Shown one piece after another: positions 15,779-23,252 of a stretch of DNA of 64,000 nt. The stretch covers positions 124,001 to 188,000 of the forward strand of contig NZ_JBFONT020000001.1 in NCBI RefSeq assembly GCF_040779325.2, given 5' to 3'. The DNA is from Aestuariibius violaceus (lineage in GTDB: Bacteria > Pseudomonadota > Alphaproteobacteria > Rhodobacterales > Rhodobacteraceae). Position 1 is the stretch's first letter; every line of letters starts with the position of its first letter. The position numbers and the translations under genes are program-made. The notes under the pieces are model-generated. The model ran no database searches, was not told the origin of the DNA, and saw nothing but the letters and a program-made list of their open reading frames with translations.

Positions 15779-16116
15779 ACGCTTCGCGGCGTCGGGTAAC
15801 GCCAGAGATGGCCGTGTTGCGCTACGCTGCGGCAATGTGCGTTGCGCGAGCGGTGGTGCAAAGTGCGTCCGAGGCGATTCGCCGGTAAACACCCTTGTTT
15901 TGCTGAAAAACGGCGTGTCGGCACTTGGTCGGAGTAACGTCGGCATATGGTCGGAGGGGGCCGGGCCGAAATCCCGCAGTAACGGACCGTTCTGCTGCGC
16001 TGCGGCGCAACGGCAGGGACAATCCGATGGATGGGGGAGACTGTTTCCAGCATGGATGATGGGTGAAATCACCCATCCTACGTTGCCTCGGACGCCATCG
16101 CCCCGACTAAAACAGC
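15779..16116. other. Intergenic region between convergent idi and the Rid-family gene
   Basis: No gene was found in these 338 bp. They hold the first GTCGG array (15917-15960), a block at 15979-16021 that resembles one at 48136-48180, and a perfect 7-bp inverted repeat ATGGGTG/CACCCAT at 16059-16076. The flanking genes converge, so ordinary promoters are not expected, although an RNA gene could be present. Confidence 0.6.
15917..15960 (+). repeat. 11-bp-periodic GTCGG array A
   Basis: Four units start with GTCGG at 15917, 15928, 15939 and 15950, exactly 11 bp apart. The six following bases vary. Equivalent arrays occur at about 35292-35329 (minus) and 48075-48118 (plus). The exact period, close to one helical turn, would place all sites on one face of the DNA. 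Confidence 0.85.
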
Positions 16117-16524
16117 TCAGTCGGGCAGCCGGACGATCATCTCCATCTCGATCTGGAGATCCGGCCCGGCCAAAGCCGCAACCCCGATACCCGTGACGCT
16201 TGGCTGCGCGCCATCGAACATCGCAAGGAGGTGCGGCATGATCTGTTCCTGGCGTTCGGATGTCAGGTCCACCAGATAGACACGCGCCATGATAACATCA
16301 TGGGGCGTGGCATTGACCGCTTCGAGAGCTGCCTTGGCATTTTCGGCAACCGTTTTGGCCTGTTCCGCGAGGGCGGATGGAACAGCTTCTCCGCCTGGCT
16401 TCCAAGCGACCTGACCGGAGATGAAAGCCAGCCGGCCGGGTTCGGCAATCGTGATCTGCGAATACCCCATCTCGGCGGCATTCGGGAGAGATGGCGGGTT
16501 CAAGCGTGTGAGGGCCTGTGTCAT
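16117..16524 (-). CDS. Rid family protein (YjgF/YER057c/UK114)
   Basis: The 135-aa protein has the Rid fold signature, including RLAFISGQVAWKPGGEAV and the C-terminal QIEMEMIVRLPD. RidA proteins hydrolyse reactive enamine/imine intermediates from amino-acid metabolism. Here the arginine that contacts the substrate in RidA (PARS motif) is replaced: the aligned residues are SVTG. This protein therefore belongs to another Rid subfamily, and deaminase activity should not be assumed. It is divergent from a TetR-type regulator, with an imperfect palindrome in the short gap, so the regulator may control it. Start ATG at 16524. Confidence 0.85.
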   Translation of the reverse strand: MTQALTRLNPPSLPNAAEMGYSQITIAEPGRLAFISGQVAWKPGGEAVPSALAEQAKTVAENAKAALEAVNATPHDVIMARVYLVDLTSERQEQIMPHLLAMFDGAQPSVTGIGVAALAGPDLQIEMEMIVRLPD

Positions 16525-16572
16525 AGATGATCCTAACTTGTTCTTGGAATTCTATGTGAATGACATGAAAAA

Positions 16573-16588
16573 CTCTGCATATGTAGAG
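16573..16588. promoter_or_regulatory. Imperfect palindrome, possible TetR operator
   Basis: The 16-bp near-palindrome CTCTGCATATGTAGAG matches its reverse complement at 14 of 16 positions. It lies 12 bp before the regulator start and between the two divergent genes, as expected for an autoregulated TetR-type repressor. This is position and symmetry only. Confidence 0.4.
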
Positions 16589-16599
16589 GACGCACGTCA

Positions 16600-17166
16600 A
16601 TGGTGAATCCGGCGCGCCGCACGGCCATTCTGGATGCGGTGATCGAGCTTCTCGCCACGCGCGGGCTGGAGGGCGTGACGCATCGCGCCGTCGATGAGGG
16701 GGCCGGTCTGCCGCCCGGGTCATCGTCCTACTATTTCCCGAAGAAGGCGGCGCTGCTGATTGCGGGATCGGAGCATCTTGCCGCGCTGCTGGGGAAGGAT
16801 TGCGACGAGCTGCAGGTCAGCTTTGCCGAGATCGCGGCGACCGACGGGATGGATGCGGCGGTCAGGCATGTCGCCGACGAGCTTGTCTCGTATGCCGACG
16901 AGTCGCGGACCCTCTTTCTCGCACGGATGGAGCTGACGATGGCGGCGGCCCGGCGGGAGGATCTGGCCGATGTCGGTACGCTTTTGACGGCGGCGGCCCA
17001 GCGGCCGATCAGGTTCTTCCTGCAACTCATCTCGGAGGGCCGTGAGGATGTGCCGATCGAGACCTGTGCCGGGCTCATCGACGGGATCGGATTGATGTAT
17101 GCGACCGGTCAAGGCCCCAAGCCGACGATCGATCAGGTGGAGGCTGTTTTCCGGTCTGTGCTTTAG
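16600..17166 (+). CDS. TetR/AcrR-family transcriptional regulator
   Basis: The 188-aa protein has an N-terminal helix-turn-helix: RRTAILDAVIELLATRGLEGVTHRAVDEGAGLPPGSSSYYFPKKAALL (about residues 6-53), the standard TetR arrangement. The C-terminal ligand-binding half is all-helical and similar to the TetR_C regulators with an FLARMELTMAAARR segment. The ligand is unknown. It is divergent from the Rid-family gene, with a near-palindrome at 16573-16588 just upstream, so autoregulation and control of the Rid gene are likely. ATG at 16600; GAGGA about 10 nt upstream. A short GGGGCC-ACA-GGCCCC hairpin lies in the 200-bp gap that follows. Confidence 0.88.
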   Translation: MVNPARRTAILDAVIELLATRGLEGVTHRAVDEGAGLPPGSSSYYFPKKAALLIAGSEHLAALLGKDCDELQVSFAEIAATDGMDAAVRHVADELVSYADESRTLFLARMELTMAAARREDLADVGTLLTAAAQRPIRFFLQLISEGREDVPIETCAGLIDGIGLMYATGQGPKPTIDQVEAVFRSVL

Positions 17167-17366
17167 GGGGCGTGGGGTGGCTTGGGGCCACAGGCCCCCG
17201 GCTTCTAGCTGCGCTTGCGCGAGATCCCGTCGGGAACCCTGCGGCGCCACCGCTGCCCAAGCGGGCATCTGACCGGTAAGGATCGACGAAGCGTTAGTGA
17301 ACCCTTTAACCCGCAAAGGCAGCCCAGGCGTTCGGGATAAGCTCCCTTAGGATGCAGCCTTTGCGA

Positions 17367-18377
17367 TCAGATCGCCGCGACGCTTCCGCGCTCCATCAGC
17401 TCCACCTCTAGCAGGTCGGGGCCGTCGGGCGCCTCCACCGCCCCGATCAATCCCATCAATGTGCGCATCGCCGTCTCGCCGATCTCCAGCCGCGGCTGGC
17501 GGATCGTCGTGAGCGGCGGGATCGTCGCCTGCGCGAACGAGATATCGTCGAAGCCGATCACCGAGACATCCTCCGGCACCCGCACGCCGCGCATCGCCAG
17601 CGCCGCGATCAGCCCGATCGCCATCTCGTCGTTGGCCGAAAACACCGCCGTCGGGCGCGGGTCCAGCGACAGCAGCACCTCGGCCGCCGCCATCCCGCTC
17701 TGGATCGTGAAATCCCCCTGGATCAGGTGAAATGCCGGGACGCCCGCCCGGTCCAGCGCATCGTTGAAACCGCTTTTCCGTTGATCGGTCAGGATATTCC
17801 CCTCAGGCCCCGCCAGATGGCACAGCACCCGGTGCCCGCGCTCCACCAGATACGTCGTCGCCAGGTCCGCCGCCGCCCGGTTGTCGATGCCCACATGGGG
17901 CACGACCTGCGGGTCGAGCGCCTCCGACACCGATACGATCGGCGCCAGTCCCCCACGCCGGGCCGCGATCCGCTCGGCCACCGCCTGCGGCAGCCGCCCG
18001 TTCAGCAGCAGCGCCCCGTCCGAGCGCCCGTTGATCAGGTAGTCGAGGAAGGCCAGCTCGCGCCGATCTTCCCCCGCCGTATCGCCGATCAGGATCGTCT
18101 GACCCGCGGCAGAGGCGACCTTTTCGATCCCCGCGAGGATCTCGGAAAAGAACGTGTTCCCGATATCCGGCACCAGAACCAGCACCGCATTGGCCCGCTG
18201 CTGCCTAAGGGTCCGGGCCGCGATGTTCAGCGTGAATCCGGTCTCGGCGATCGCGTCCTGCACCGCCTTGCGGGTCGATTCGGTGACGATGCCCGGCGTA
18301 TGGATCGCGCGGCTCACCGTGGCGGTCGAAACGCCCGCAATCCGTGCCACATCCCCGATCGTTGCGCGCTTGTTCAT
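17367..18377 (-). CDS. LacI-family transcriptional repressor
   Basis: The 336-aa protein has the classic N-terminal headpiece, RATIGDVARIAGVSTATVSRAIHTPGIVTESTRKAVQDAI, with the hinge helix NIAARTLRQQ. A periplasmic-binding-protein-like effector domain follows, including VSVIGFDDISFAQATIPPLTTIRQP. It is divergent from the sugar ABC transporter operon, and the 135-bp gap contains two palindromic operator candidates. It most likely represses that operon and itself until the sugar is present. ATG at 18377 is preferred over the adjacent GTG at 18380. The sugar is not identifiable from the sequence. Confidence 0.93.
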   Translation of the reverse strand: MNKRATIGDVARIAGVSTATVSRAIHTPGIVTESTRKAVQDAIAETGFTLNIAARTLRQQRANAVLVLVPDIGNTFFSEILAGIEKVASAAGQTILIGDTAGEDRRELAFLDYLINGRSDGALLLNGRLPQAVAERIAARRGGLAPIVSVSEALDPQVVPHVGIDNRAAADLATTYLVERGHRVLCHLAGPEGNILTDQRKSGFNDALDRAGVPAFHLIQGDFTIQSGMAAAEVLLSLDPRPTAVFSANDEMAIGLIAALAMRGVRVPEDVSVIGFDDISFAQATIPPLTTIRQPRLEIGETAMRTLMGLIGAVEAPDGPDLLEVELMERGSVAAI

Positions 18378-18449
18378 CACCTAACCCACTGATCTTTCCC
18401 GCTTATGCCAGCGCACCGCGCCGATCAAGAAAGCCCTTTACAGATCGAA

Positions 18450-18465
18450 ATGTAAAGGATTACAT
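18450..18465. promoter_or_regulatory. Putative LacI-type operator O1
   Basis: The sequence ATGTAAAGGATTACAT has arms ATGTAAA and ATTACAT around GG, with one mismatch. Its start is exactly 20 bp upstream of a second, perfect copy. Together they lie in the gap between the LacI gene and the ABC operon. LacI-family proteins bind such symmetric sites. Confidence 0.65.
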
Positions 18466-18469
18466 TTCT

Positions 18470-18485
18470 ATGTAAAGGTTTACAT
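18470..18485. promoter_or_regulatory. Putative LacI-type operator O2
   Basis: The sequence ATGTAAAGGTTTACAT has perfect 7-bp inverted arms (ATGTAAA/TTTACAT). It lies 27 bp before the ATPase start. The 20-bp centre-to-centre spacing from O1 (about two helical turns) would allow cooperative dimers on one DNA face. A lone TTTACA half-site lies at 18437-18442. Confidence 0.7.
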
Positions 18486-18512
18486 CCGGCCGAAAGGCCA
18501 CGGGAGGAGAGG

Positions 18513-20024
18513 ATGAACCAGAACGGCGCCCCGCTGCTTGCGGGCCGGGGCCTGCGCAAATCCTACGGACCGGTCGAGGTGCTGCACGGCGTCGATTTCG
18601 ACATCCGTACGGGCGAGGTTCACGCGCTTCTGGGCGAAAACGGCGCCGGCAAGTCGACGCTGGTCAAGATCCTCTCTGGCTTCGTGGCGCCCACCGCCGG
18701 AGAGATCCTGCTGAACGGCCAGCCCGTCACTTTCCACACCATGCGCGACGCCGAAGATCAGGGCGTCGTCCTGATCCACCAGGAATTCAACCTCGCCGAC
18801 CTCCGCACGGTGGAGGAAAACATCTTCCTCGGCCGCGAATTGCGCAAGGGGCCCTTCCTCGACAAGCCCGCCATGCGGGCCGAGGCGCGGCGGCTTCTCG
18901 ACCAGCTCAACTGCAAAGCGCCCGAGACGGCGGCGGTCGCCGACCTCGCCGTGGCCGACAAGCAGATGGTCGAAATCGCCAAGGCCATGTCGCGCCACGC
19001 CAGGGTGCTCTTCCTCGACGAACCGACGGCCGTTCTGACCAAGGCCGAAACGGCGGTGCTCTTCGATCTGGTCCGGCGGCTCAAGGCCGAGGGCGTGGGC
19101 ATCGTCTTCATCTCCCACAAGCTCGACGAGGTCGAAGAGATCGCCGATCGCATCACCGTCCTGCGCGACGGCACCCTGGTCGAGACGATCCCGGCCGCGG
19201 GGGTCAGCCCCGATGACATGGCACGCATGATGGTTGGTCGCGAACTGACCGACTTCTACCCCGATATTCCCGCTCCCGCAGACGATGCGCCCGCGCTGCT
19301 GGATGTCGAAAGCCTCTCCGCCCCCGGCGTCCGGAACACCAGCTTCACCCTGCACCGGGGCGAGGTGCTGGGCTTCGCCGGGCTCCAGGGCGCGGGCCGG
19401 ACGGCGGTGATGGAAGCGCTGATCGGCCTCTCGCCCGCGACAGGCGGCACCATCACCCTGCGCGGCGAGACGGTCCACTTCACCGATCCCCGCCAGTCCA
19501 AGGCCGCCCGCGTCGCCTACCTGACGAAGGACCGCAAGGGGAAGGGCCTGCTGCTGCAGAACGATCTGGTCTGGAACTTCTCGCTCTTCGCGCTCGACCG
19601 GTTCGGGAAACCGTTCCTCGACAAGCGCGCCGAACGCGCCGCCTTCGATGCCGCCGCGAAAAAGGTCGACCTGCGCGCCGCCAGCCCGGCAATGACCGCC
19701 GGGTCGCTCTCGGGCGGGAACCAGCAGAAGCTCCTGCTTGCCAAGGTGCTGGAGGCCGACCCCGAGATCGTCATCATCGACGAACCCACCCGCGGCATCG
19801 ATGTCGGCGCGAAATCGCAGATCTACGGCTTCATCGCGGGCCTCGCGGCAGAGGGTAAAGGCGTCATCGTCCTCTCGTCCGAGCTGCCCGAGATCATCGG
19901 CCTCAGCCACCGCGTCGTCGTCATGCACCAGGGCCGCACCACCGGCTGCCTGACCGGCACCGACATCACAGAAGAGATCATCATGCGCCACGCCTCGGGC
20001 CTCGTGCCCCCGAAGGCGGCGTGA
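18513..20024 (+). CDS. Sugar ABC transporter, ATP-binding protein (two-domain, RbsA-like)
   Basis: The 503-aa protein carries two fused nucleotide-binding domains, as in the CUT2 sugar importers (ribose/xylose type). The first Walker A is GENGAGKST (about residues 43-51) with LFLDEPTA as Walker B. Its signature region is degenerate (LAVADKQMVE). The second domain has a degenerate Walker A, GLQGAGRTA, but an intact LSGGNQQK signature and EIVIIDEPTRGID. This asymmetry is normal for the family. It is the first gene of an operon with a permease, a binding protein, an isomerase and a dehydrogenase, under the divergent LacI repressor. SD GGGAGGAGAGG-like just before the ATG. Confidence 0.95.
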   Translation: MNQNGAPLLAGRGLRKSYGPVEVLHGVDFDIRTGEVHALLGENGAGKSTLVKILSGFVAPTAGEILLNGQPVTFHTMRDAEDQGVVLIHQEFNLADLRTVEENIFLGRELRKGPFLDKPAMRAEARRLLDQLNCKAPETAAVADLAVADKQMVEIAKAMSRHARVLFLDEPTAVLTKAETAVLFDLVRRLKAEGVGIVFISHKLDEVEEIADRITVLRDGTLVETIPAAGVSPDDMARMMVGRELTDFYPDIPAPADDAPALLDVESLSAPGVRNTSFTLHRGEVLGFAGLQGAGRTAVMEALIGLSPATGGTITLRGETVHFTDPRQSKAARVAYLTKDRKGKGLLLQNDLVWNFSLFALDRFGKPFLDKRAERAAFDAAAKKVDLRAASPAMTAGSLSGGNQQKLLLAKVLEADPEIVIIDEPTRGIDVGAKSQIYGFIAGLAAEGKGVIVLSSELPEIIGLSHRVVVMHQGRTTGCLTGTDITEEIIMRHASGLVPPKAA

Positions 20025-20035
20025 GGGAGACCGCC

Positions 20036-21037
20036 ATGAGCGACACGACCATAGCCCCCAAGCGGCCCCTGCGCGGCCTCGACTGGAAGATGCTGGGCCC
20101 GCTCGCGGCGCTGGTCCTGCTGCTGGTGATCGGCGCCTTTCTCAACGACAATTTCCTGTCGACAGCAAACCTGCTGAACATCCTCACCCGCGCCGCCTTC
20201 ATCGGCATCATCGCCATCGGCGCGACCTTCGTGATTTCCTCGGGCGGGATCGACCTCTCCGTCGGCTCGATGGCGGCTTTCACCGCGGGCATGATGATCA
20301 TCCTGATGAACTGGATGCTCGGCATGACCGACGTGATCTGGCTGATCGTGCTGGCCGGCATCGCCGCGGGTGCCCTGATCGGGACCAGCGCAGGCTTCAT
20401 CAACGGGCTTTTCATCACCCGCGGCGGGATCGAGGCCTTCATCGTTACGCTCGGCACGATGGGCATCTACCGCAGCCTCGTCACCTGGCTTGCCGATGGC
20501 GGCACGCTCTCGCTCGACAGCGACGTGCGCAGCCTCTACCGGCCGGTCTATTACGGCGACATCCTTGGCCTGCCGGTGCCGGTCATCCTCTTTGCGCTGA
20601 CGGCGCTCGCCGGCTGGGTGATCCTCAACAACACCGCCTTCGGCCGCCACGTCCAGTCGGTCGGCGCGAACGAGGATGTGGCGCGCTATTCGGCCATCAA
20701 CACCGACCGCATCAAGCTCTACGCCTACATGATCCAGGGCGCCTGCGTGGCGCTGGCCACCATCGTCTACGTCCCCCGCCTCGGCTCCGCCTCCGCCTCG
20801 ACCGGCGTGTTGTGGGAGCTTGAGGCGATCGCCGCCGTCATCATCGGCGGCACGCTTCTCAAAGGCGGCTACGGGCGCATCGGCGGCACCGTCGCAGGCG
20901 CGCTGATCCTCACGCTGATCGGCAACATCCTGAACCTGACCGATCTGATCTCGAACTATCTCAACGGCGCCGTCCAGGGCGTCATCATCATCGCGGCCGT
21001 GTTCCTGCAGCGGGGCCTCAGCCGCAAGTCATCGTAG
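20036..21037 (+). CDS. Sugar ABC transporter, permease (RbsC-like)
   Basis: The 333-aa membrane protein has about eight to ten hydrophobic segments and the BPD_transp_2 signature: GATFVISSGGIDLSVGSMAAFTAGMM, GFINGLFITRGGIEAFIVTLGTMGIYRS and NEDVARYSAINTDRIKLYAY. It would form the homodimeric channel for a CUT2-type importer. The start at 20036 (MSDTTIAPK) has a GGGAG upstream and lies 11 bp after the ATPase stop. Its partners are the ATPase before and the binding protein after it. Confidence 0.94.
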   Translation: MSDTTIAPKRPLRGLDWKMLGPLAALVLLLVIGAFLNDNFLSTANLLNILTRAAFIGIIAIGATFVISSGGIDLSVGSMAAFTAGMMIILMNWMLGMTDVIWLIVLAGIAAGALIGTSAGFINGLFITRGGIEAFIVTLGTMGIYRSLVTWLADGGTLSLDSDVRSLYRPVYYGDILGLPVPVILFALTALAGWVILNNTAFGRHVQSVGANEDVARYSAINTDRIKLYAYMIQGACVALATIVYVPRLGSASASTGVLWELEAIAAVIIGGTLLKGGYGRIGGTVAGALILTLIGNILNLTDLISNYLNGAVQGVIIIAAVFLQRGLSRKSS

Positions 21038-21060
21038 TGTTCATGAAGGGAGGAAAATCC

Positions 21061-21999
21061 ATGAAACATTTCGTATCAGCCCTCGCCCTGTCGGCCGCCA
21101 TGGCCACCGGCGCGGCGGCAGAGGACGTCACCATCGGCGTCTCCATCCCGGCGGCGACCCACGGCTGGGCAGGCGGGCTCAACTGGCACGCCGAAGAGGC
21201 CGCAAAGCGCCTCGAGGCCGCCCATGAAGGGCTCGACATCGTCATCAACGCCGCAGGCTCCGCGACCGAACAGGCCAACGCGCTGGAAGACATGGTCGCG
21301 GTCCAGCAGATCGACGCCCTCGTCATCCTGCCGTTCGAATCCGACCCGCTGACCGACCCGGTCCGCCAGGTCGCCGAAAGCGGCGCCTTCATCACCGTCG
21401 TCGATCGCGGCCTCGCTGATCCCTCGATCCAGAACATCTATGTCGCGGGCGACAATGTGGGCTTCGGCCGCTCGGCCGGCGAATACATGGTCGACCGTCT
21501 GGGTGGCTCGGGCAATGTCGTCGCCATGCGGGGCATCCCCACCGTGATCGACGACCAGCGGATGCAGGGCTTTGAAGAGGCGATCGAAGGCTCCGGCATC
21601 GAACTCATGGCCGCCGAACACGCCAACTGGTCGCGCGACGACGCCTTCGAGGTCATGCAGGACTACCTGACCCGCTTCCCCGAGATCGACGCCGTCTGGG
21701 CCGCCGATGACGACATGGCGCAAGGCGCGCTCGAGGCGATCCGCGAAGCGGGCCGCGAGGACGAGATGTTCCTCGTCGGCGGCGGCGGGGCTGCGGCCGT
21801 TATCCGCGGCGTGGCCGATGGCAGCGAAACGATCCCGGCGACCGTCCTCTACCCGCCATCGATGATCGCCACGGCCATGGACCTGACCGTCGCGCGCTTC
21901 ATGTCGAACGGCCCGGTCGAAGGCACCTTCAACCTCGCCTCACCGCTGATCACCTCGGACAATGCCGAGGCGTTCTACTACGCGGACTCGCCGTATTGA
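21061..21999 (+). CDS. Sugar ABC transporter, periplasmic substrate-binding protein
   Basis: The 312-aa product starts with a signal peptide (MKHFVSALALSAAMATGAAAED, cleavage after AAA). The mature part is a periplasmic-binding-protein type 1 (RbsB-like) domain: DVTIGVSIPAATHGWAGGL, NAAGSATEQANALEDMVAVQQIDALVILPF and the ligand-site VWAADDDMAQGALEAI. It captures the sugar for the adjacent permease. The start at 21061 has a strong SD (GGGAGGAAAA). The ligand cannot be deduced, although the following isomerase and dehydrogenase suggest an unusual sugar or polyol. A hairpin/REP-like element begins 15 bp after the stop. Confidence 0.94.
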   Translation: MKHFVSALALSAAMATGAAAEDVTIGVSIPAATHGWAGGLNWHAEEAAKRLEAAHEGLDIVINAAGSATEQANALEDMVAVQQIDALVILPFESDPLTDPVRQVAESGAFITVVDRGLADPSIQNIYVAGDNVGFGRSAGEYMVDRLGGSGNVVAMRGIPTVIDDQRMQGFEEAIEGSGIELMAAEHANWSRDDAFEVMQDYLTRFPEIDAVWAADDDMAQGALEAIREAGREDEMFLVGGGGAAAVIRGVADGSETIPATVLYPPSMIATAMDLTVARFMSNGPVEGTFNLASPLITSDNAEAFYYADSPY

Positions 22000-22013
22000 G
22001 CTGAGCGAAGAGG

Positions 22014-22041
22014 GCAGCGCCCGACCCTGGGTGGGCGCTGC
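22014..22041. repeat. REP-like palindrome R1
   Basis: Arms GCAGCGCCC and GGGCGCTGC flank GACCCTGGGT, 15 bp after the binding-protein stop. The core CGCCCGACCC is shared with other repeats in the window. It has no T-run, so a rho-independent terminator is unlikely, but it may protect the upstream mRNA. Confidence 0.6.
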
Positions 22042-22100
22042 TCCGGTTCTGCGTTGCAAGCCGTTTTCACTCGCCTGAGGGGCAGGCGGTTTGCGACCTA

Positions 22101-22156
22101 GCAAAAGCGCCCTCCCGTGGGGAGGGTCGGGCGCTGCCCGGCGTGCCGCCGGGCGG
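22101..22156 (-). repeat. REP-like element R2
   Basis: Read on the minus strand this is CCGCCCGGCGGCA, then CGCCGGGC, then AGCGCCCGACCCTCC, then GGGAGGGCGCTTTTGC. It matches R3 (29742-29801) almost base for base in the opposite orientation. It contains two palindromes, CCCGGC/GCCGGG and a GCGCCC/GGGCGC stem. Confidence 0.75.
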
Positions 22157-22190
22157 AGCATCTGATCGGCGCGATGAAGAGGATGAGAGC

Positions 22191-23252
22191 ATGACACGAT
22201 CCATGAAAGGCCCCGGCCTCTTCCTGGCGCAATTCGCGGGCGACGACGCGCCGTTCAACAGCCTTGAGGCCATCACGAAATGGGCCGCAGGCCTCGGCTA
22301 CACGGGCGTCCAGATCCCCACCTTCGATACGCGCCTCTTCGACCTCGACAAGGCCGCGGGCAGCCAGACCTATTGCGACGAGGTCAAGGGCCTCTGCGCC
22401 GAGGCCGGCGTCGAGATCACGGAGCTCTCCACCCACCTGCAAGGCCAGCTCGTCGCGGTCCACCCCGCCTATGACACGGCCTTCGACGCCTTCGCGCCCG
22501 CCGAACTCCACGGCAAGCCCGCAGCGCGCCAGGCCTGGGCCACCGACCAGATGAAGAAAGCCGCGACCGCCTCGCGCAACCTCGGCCTCGATGTCTCCGT
22601 CAGCTTCACCGGCTCACTCGCCTTCCCGTTCCTCTACCCCTGGCCCCAGCGCCCGGCGGGCCTGATCGAGGAGGCCTTCGCCGAACTCGCCCGCCGCTGG
22701 CGCCCGATCCTCGATGTCTATGACGCGCACGGCGTCGATATCGCCTATGAGATCCACCCCGGAGAGGACGTCTTCGACGGCGCCACCTGGGAACGCTTCC
22801 TCGATGCGACCGGCCAGCACCCCCGCGCCGCGATCAACTACGATCCCAGCCACTTCCTGCTCCAGCAGCTCGACTACCTCGCCTTCATCGACCTCTACCA
22901 CGACCGCATCCGCGCCTTTCACGTCAAGGATGCCGAATTCCTCCCCACCGGGCGGCAGGGGGTCTATTCCGGCTATGCTGGGTGGGTCGACCGCGCCGCT
23001 AGGTTCCGAAGCCTCGGCGACGGGCAGGTCGATTTCCCCGGCATCTTTTCCCGGCTCGCGCAGTATGGCTACGACAGCTGGGCGGTGCTCGAATGGGAAT
23101 GCTGCCTGAAATCGCCCGAACAGGGCGCCGCTGAGGGCGCGCCCTTCATTGCCCGCCACATCATCGAGCTGACCGACAAGGCCTTCGACGATTTCGCGGG
23201 CGCCGAAACCGACACCGCCCGGAACCGCGCCATGCTGGGGATCGACCGATGA
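22191..23252 (+). CDS. Sugar phosphate isomerase/epimerase (AP endonuclease family 2 fold)
   Basis: The 353-aa protein has the TIM-barrel features of the xylose-isomerase-like family: GYTGVQIPTF, EITELSTHLQGQLVAVHPAYD, YEIHPGEDVFDGATWERFLD, INYDPSHFLLQQLDYLAFIDLYHDRIRAFHVKDAEF. The His/Glu/Asp residues in these motifs would bind the metal. Such enzymes interconvert ketoses, keto-sugars or inositol derivatives. It is the fourth gene of the LacI-controlled sugar operon, after a 190-bp gap holding repeats R1 and R2. The dehydrogenase that follows overlaps its stop by ATGA, so the two act in one catabolic path. The substrate is unknown. Confidence 0.9.
   Translation: MTRSMKGPGLFLAQFAGDDAPFNSLEAITKWAAGLGYTGVQIPTFDTRLFDLDKAAGSQTYCDEVKGLCAEAGVEITELSTHLQGQLVAVHPAYDTAFDAFAPAELHGKPAARQAWATDQMKKAATASRNLGLDVSVSFTGSLAFPFLYPWPQRPAGLIEEAFAELARRWRPILDVYDAHGVDIAYEIHPGEDVFDGATWERFLDATGQHPRAAINYDPSHFLLQQLDYLAFIDLYHDRIRAFHVKDAEFLPTGRQGVYSGYAGWVDRAARFRSLGDGQVDFPGIFSRLAQYGYDSWAVLEWECCLKSPEQGAAEGAPFIARHIIELTDKAFDDFAGAETDTARNRAMLGIDR

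Noticed and set aside
15917..15960. The GTCGG arrays as a CRISPR array
   Set aside because: The period is only 11 bp, there are no spacer-sized units and no cas genes, so they do not fit a CRISPR design.
16059..16076. Perfect inverted repeat ATGGGTG/CACCCAT downstream of the Rid gene as a terminator
   Set aside because: The stem is only 7 bp and there is no T-run on either strand. It may be another short dispersed palindrome, but one copy is not enough to claim that.
22014..22041. Hairpin after the sugar-binding protein gene as a rho-independent terminator
   Set aside because: No T-run follows, and its core belongs to the dispersed REP-like family, so it was recorded as a repeat.
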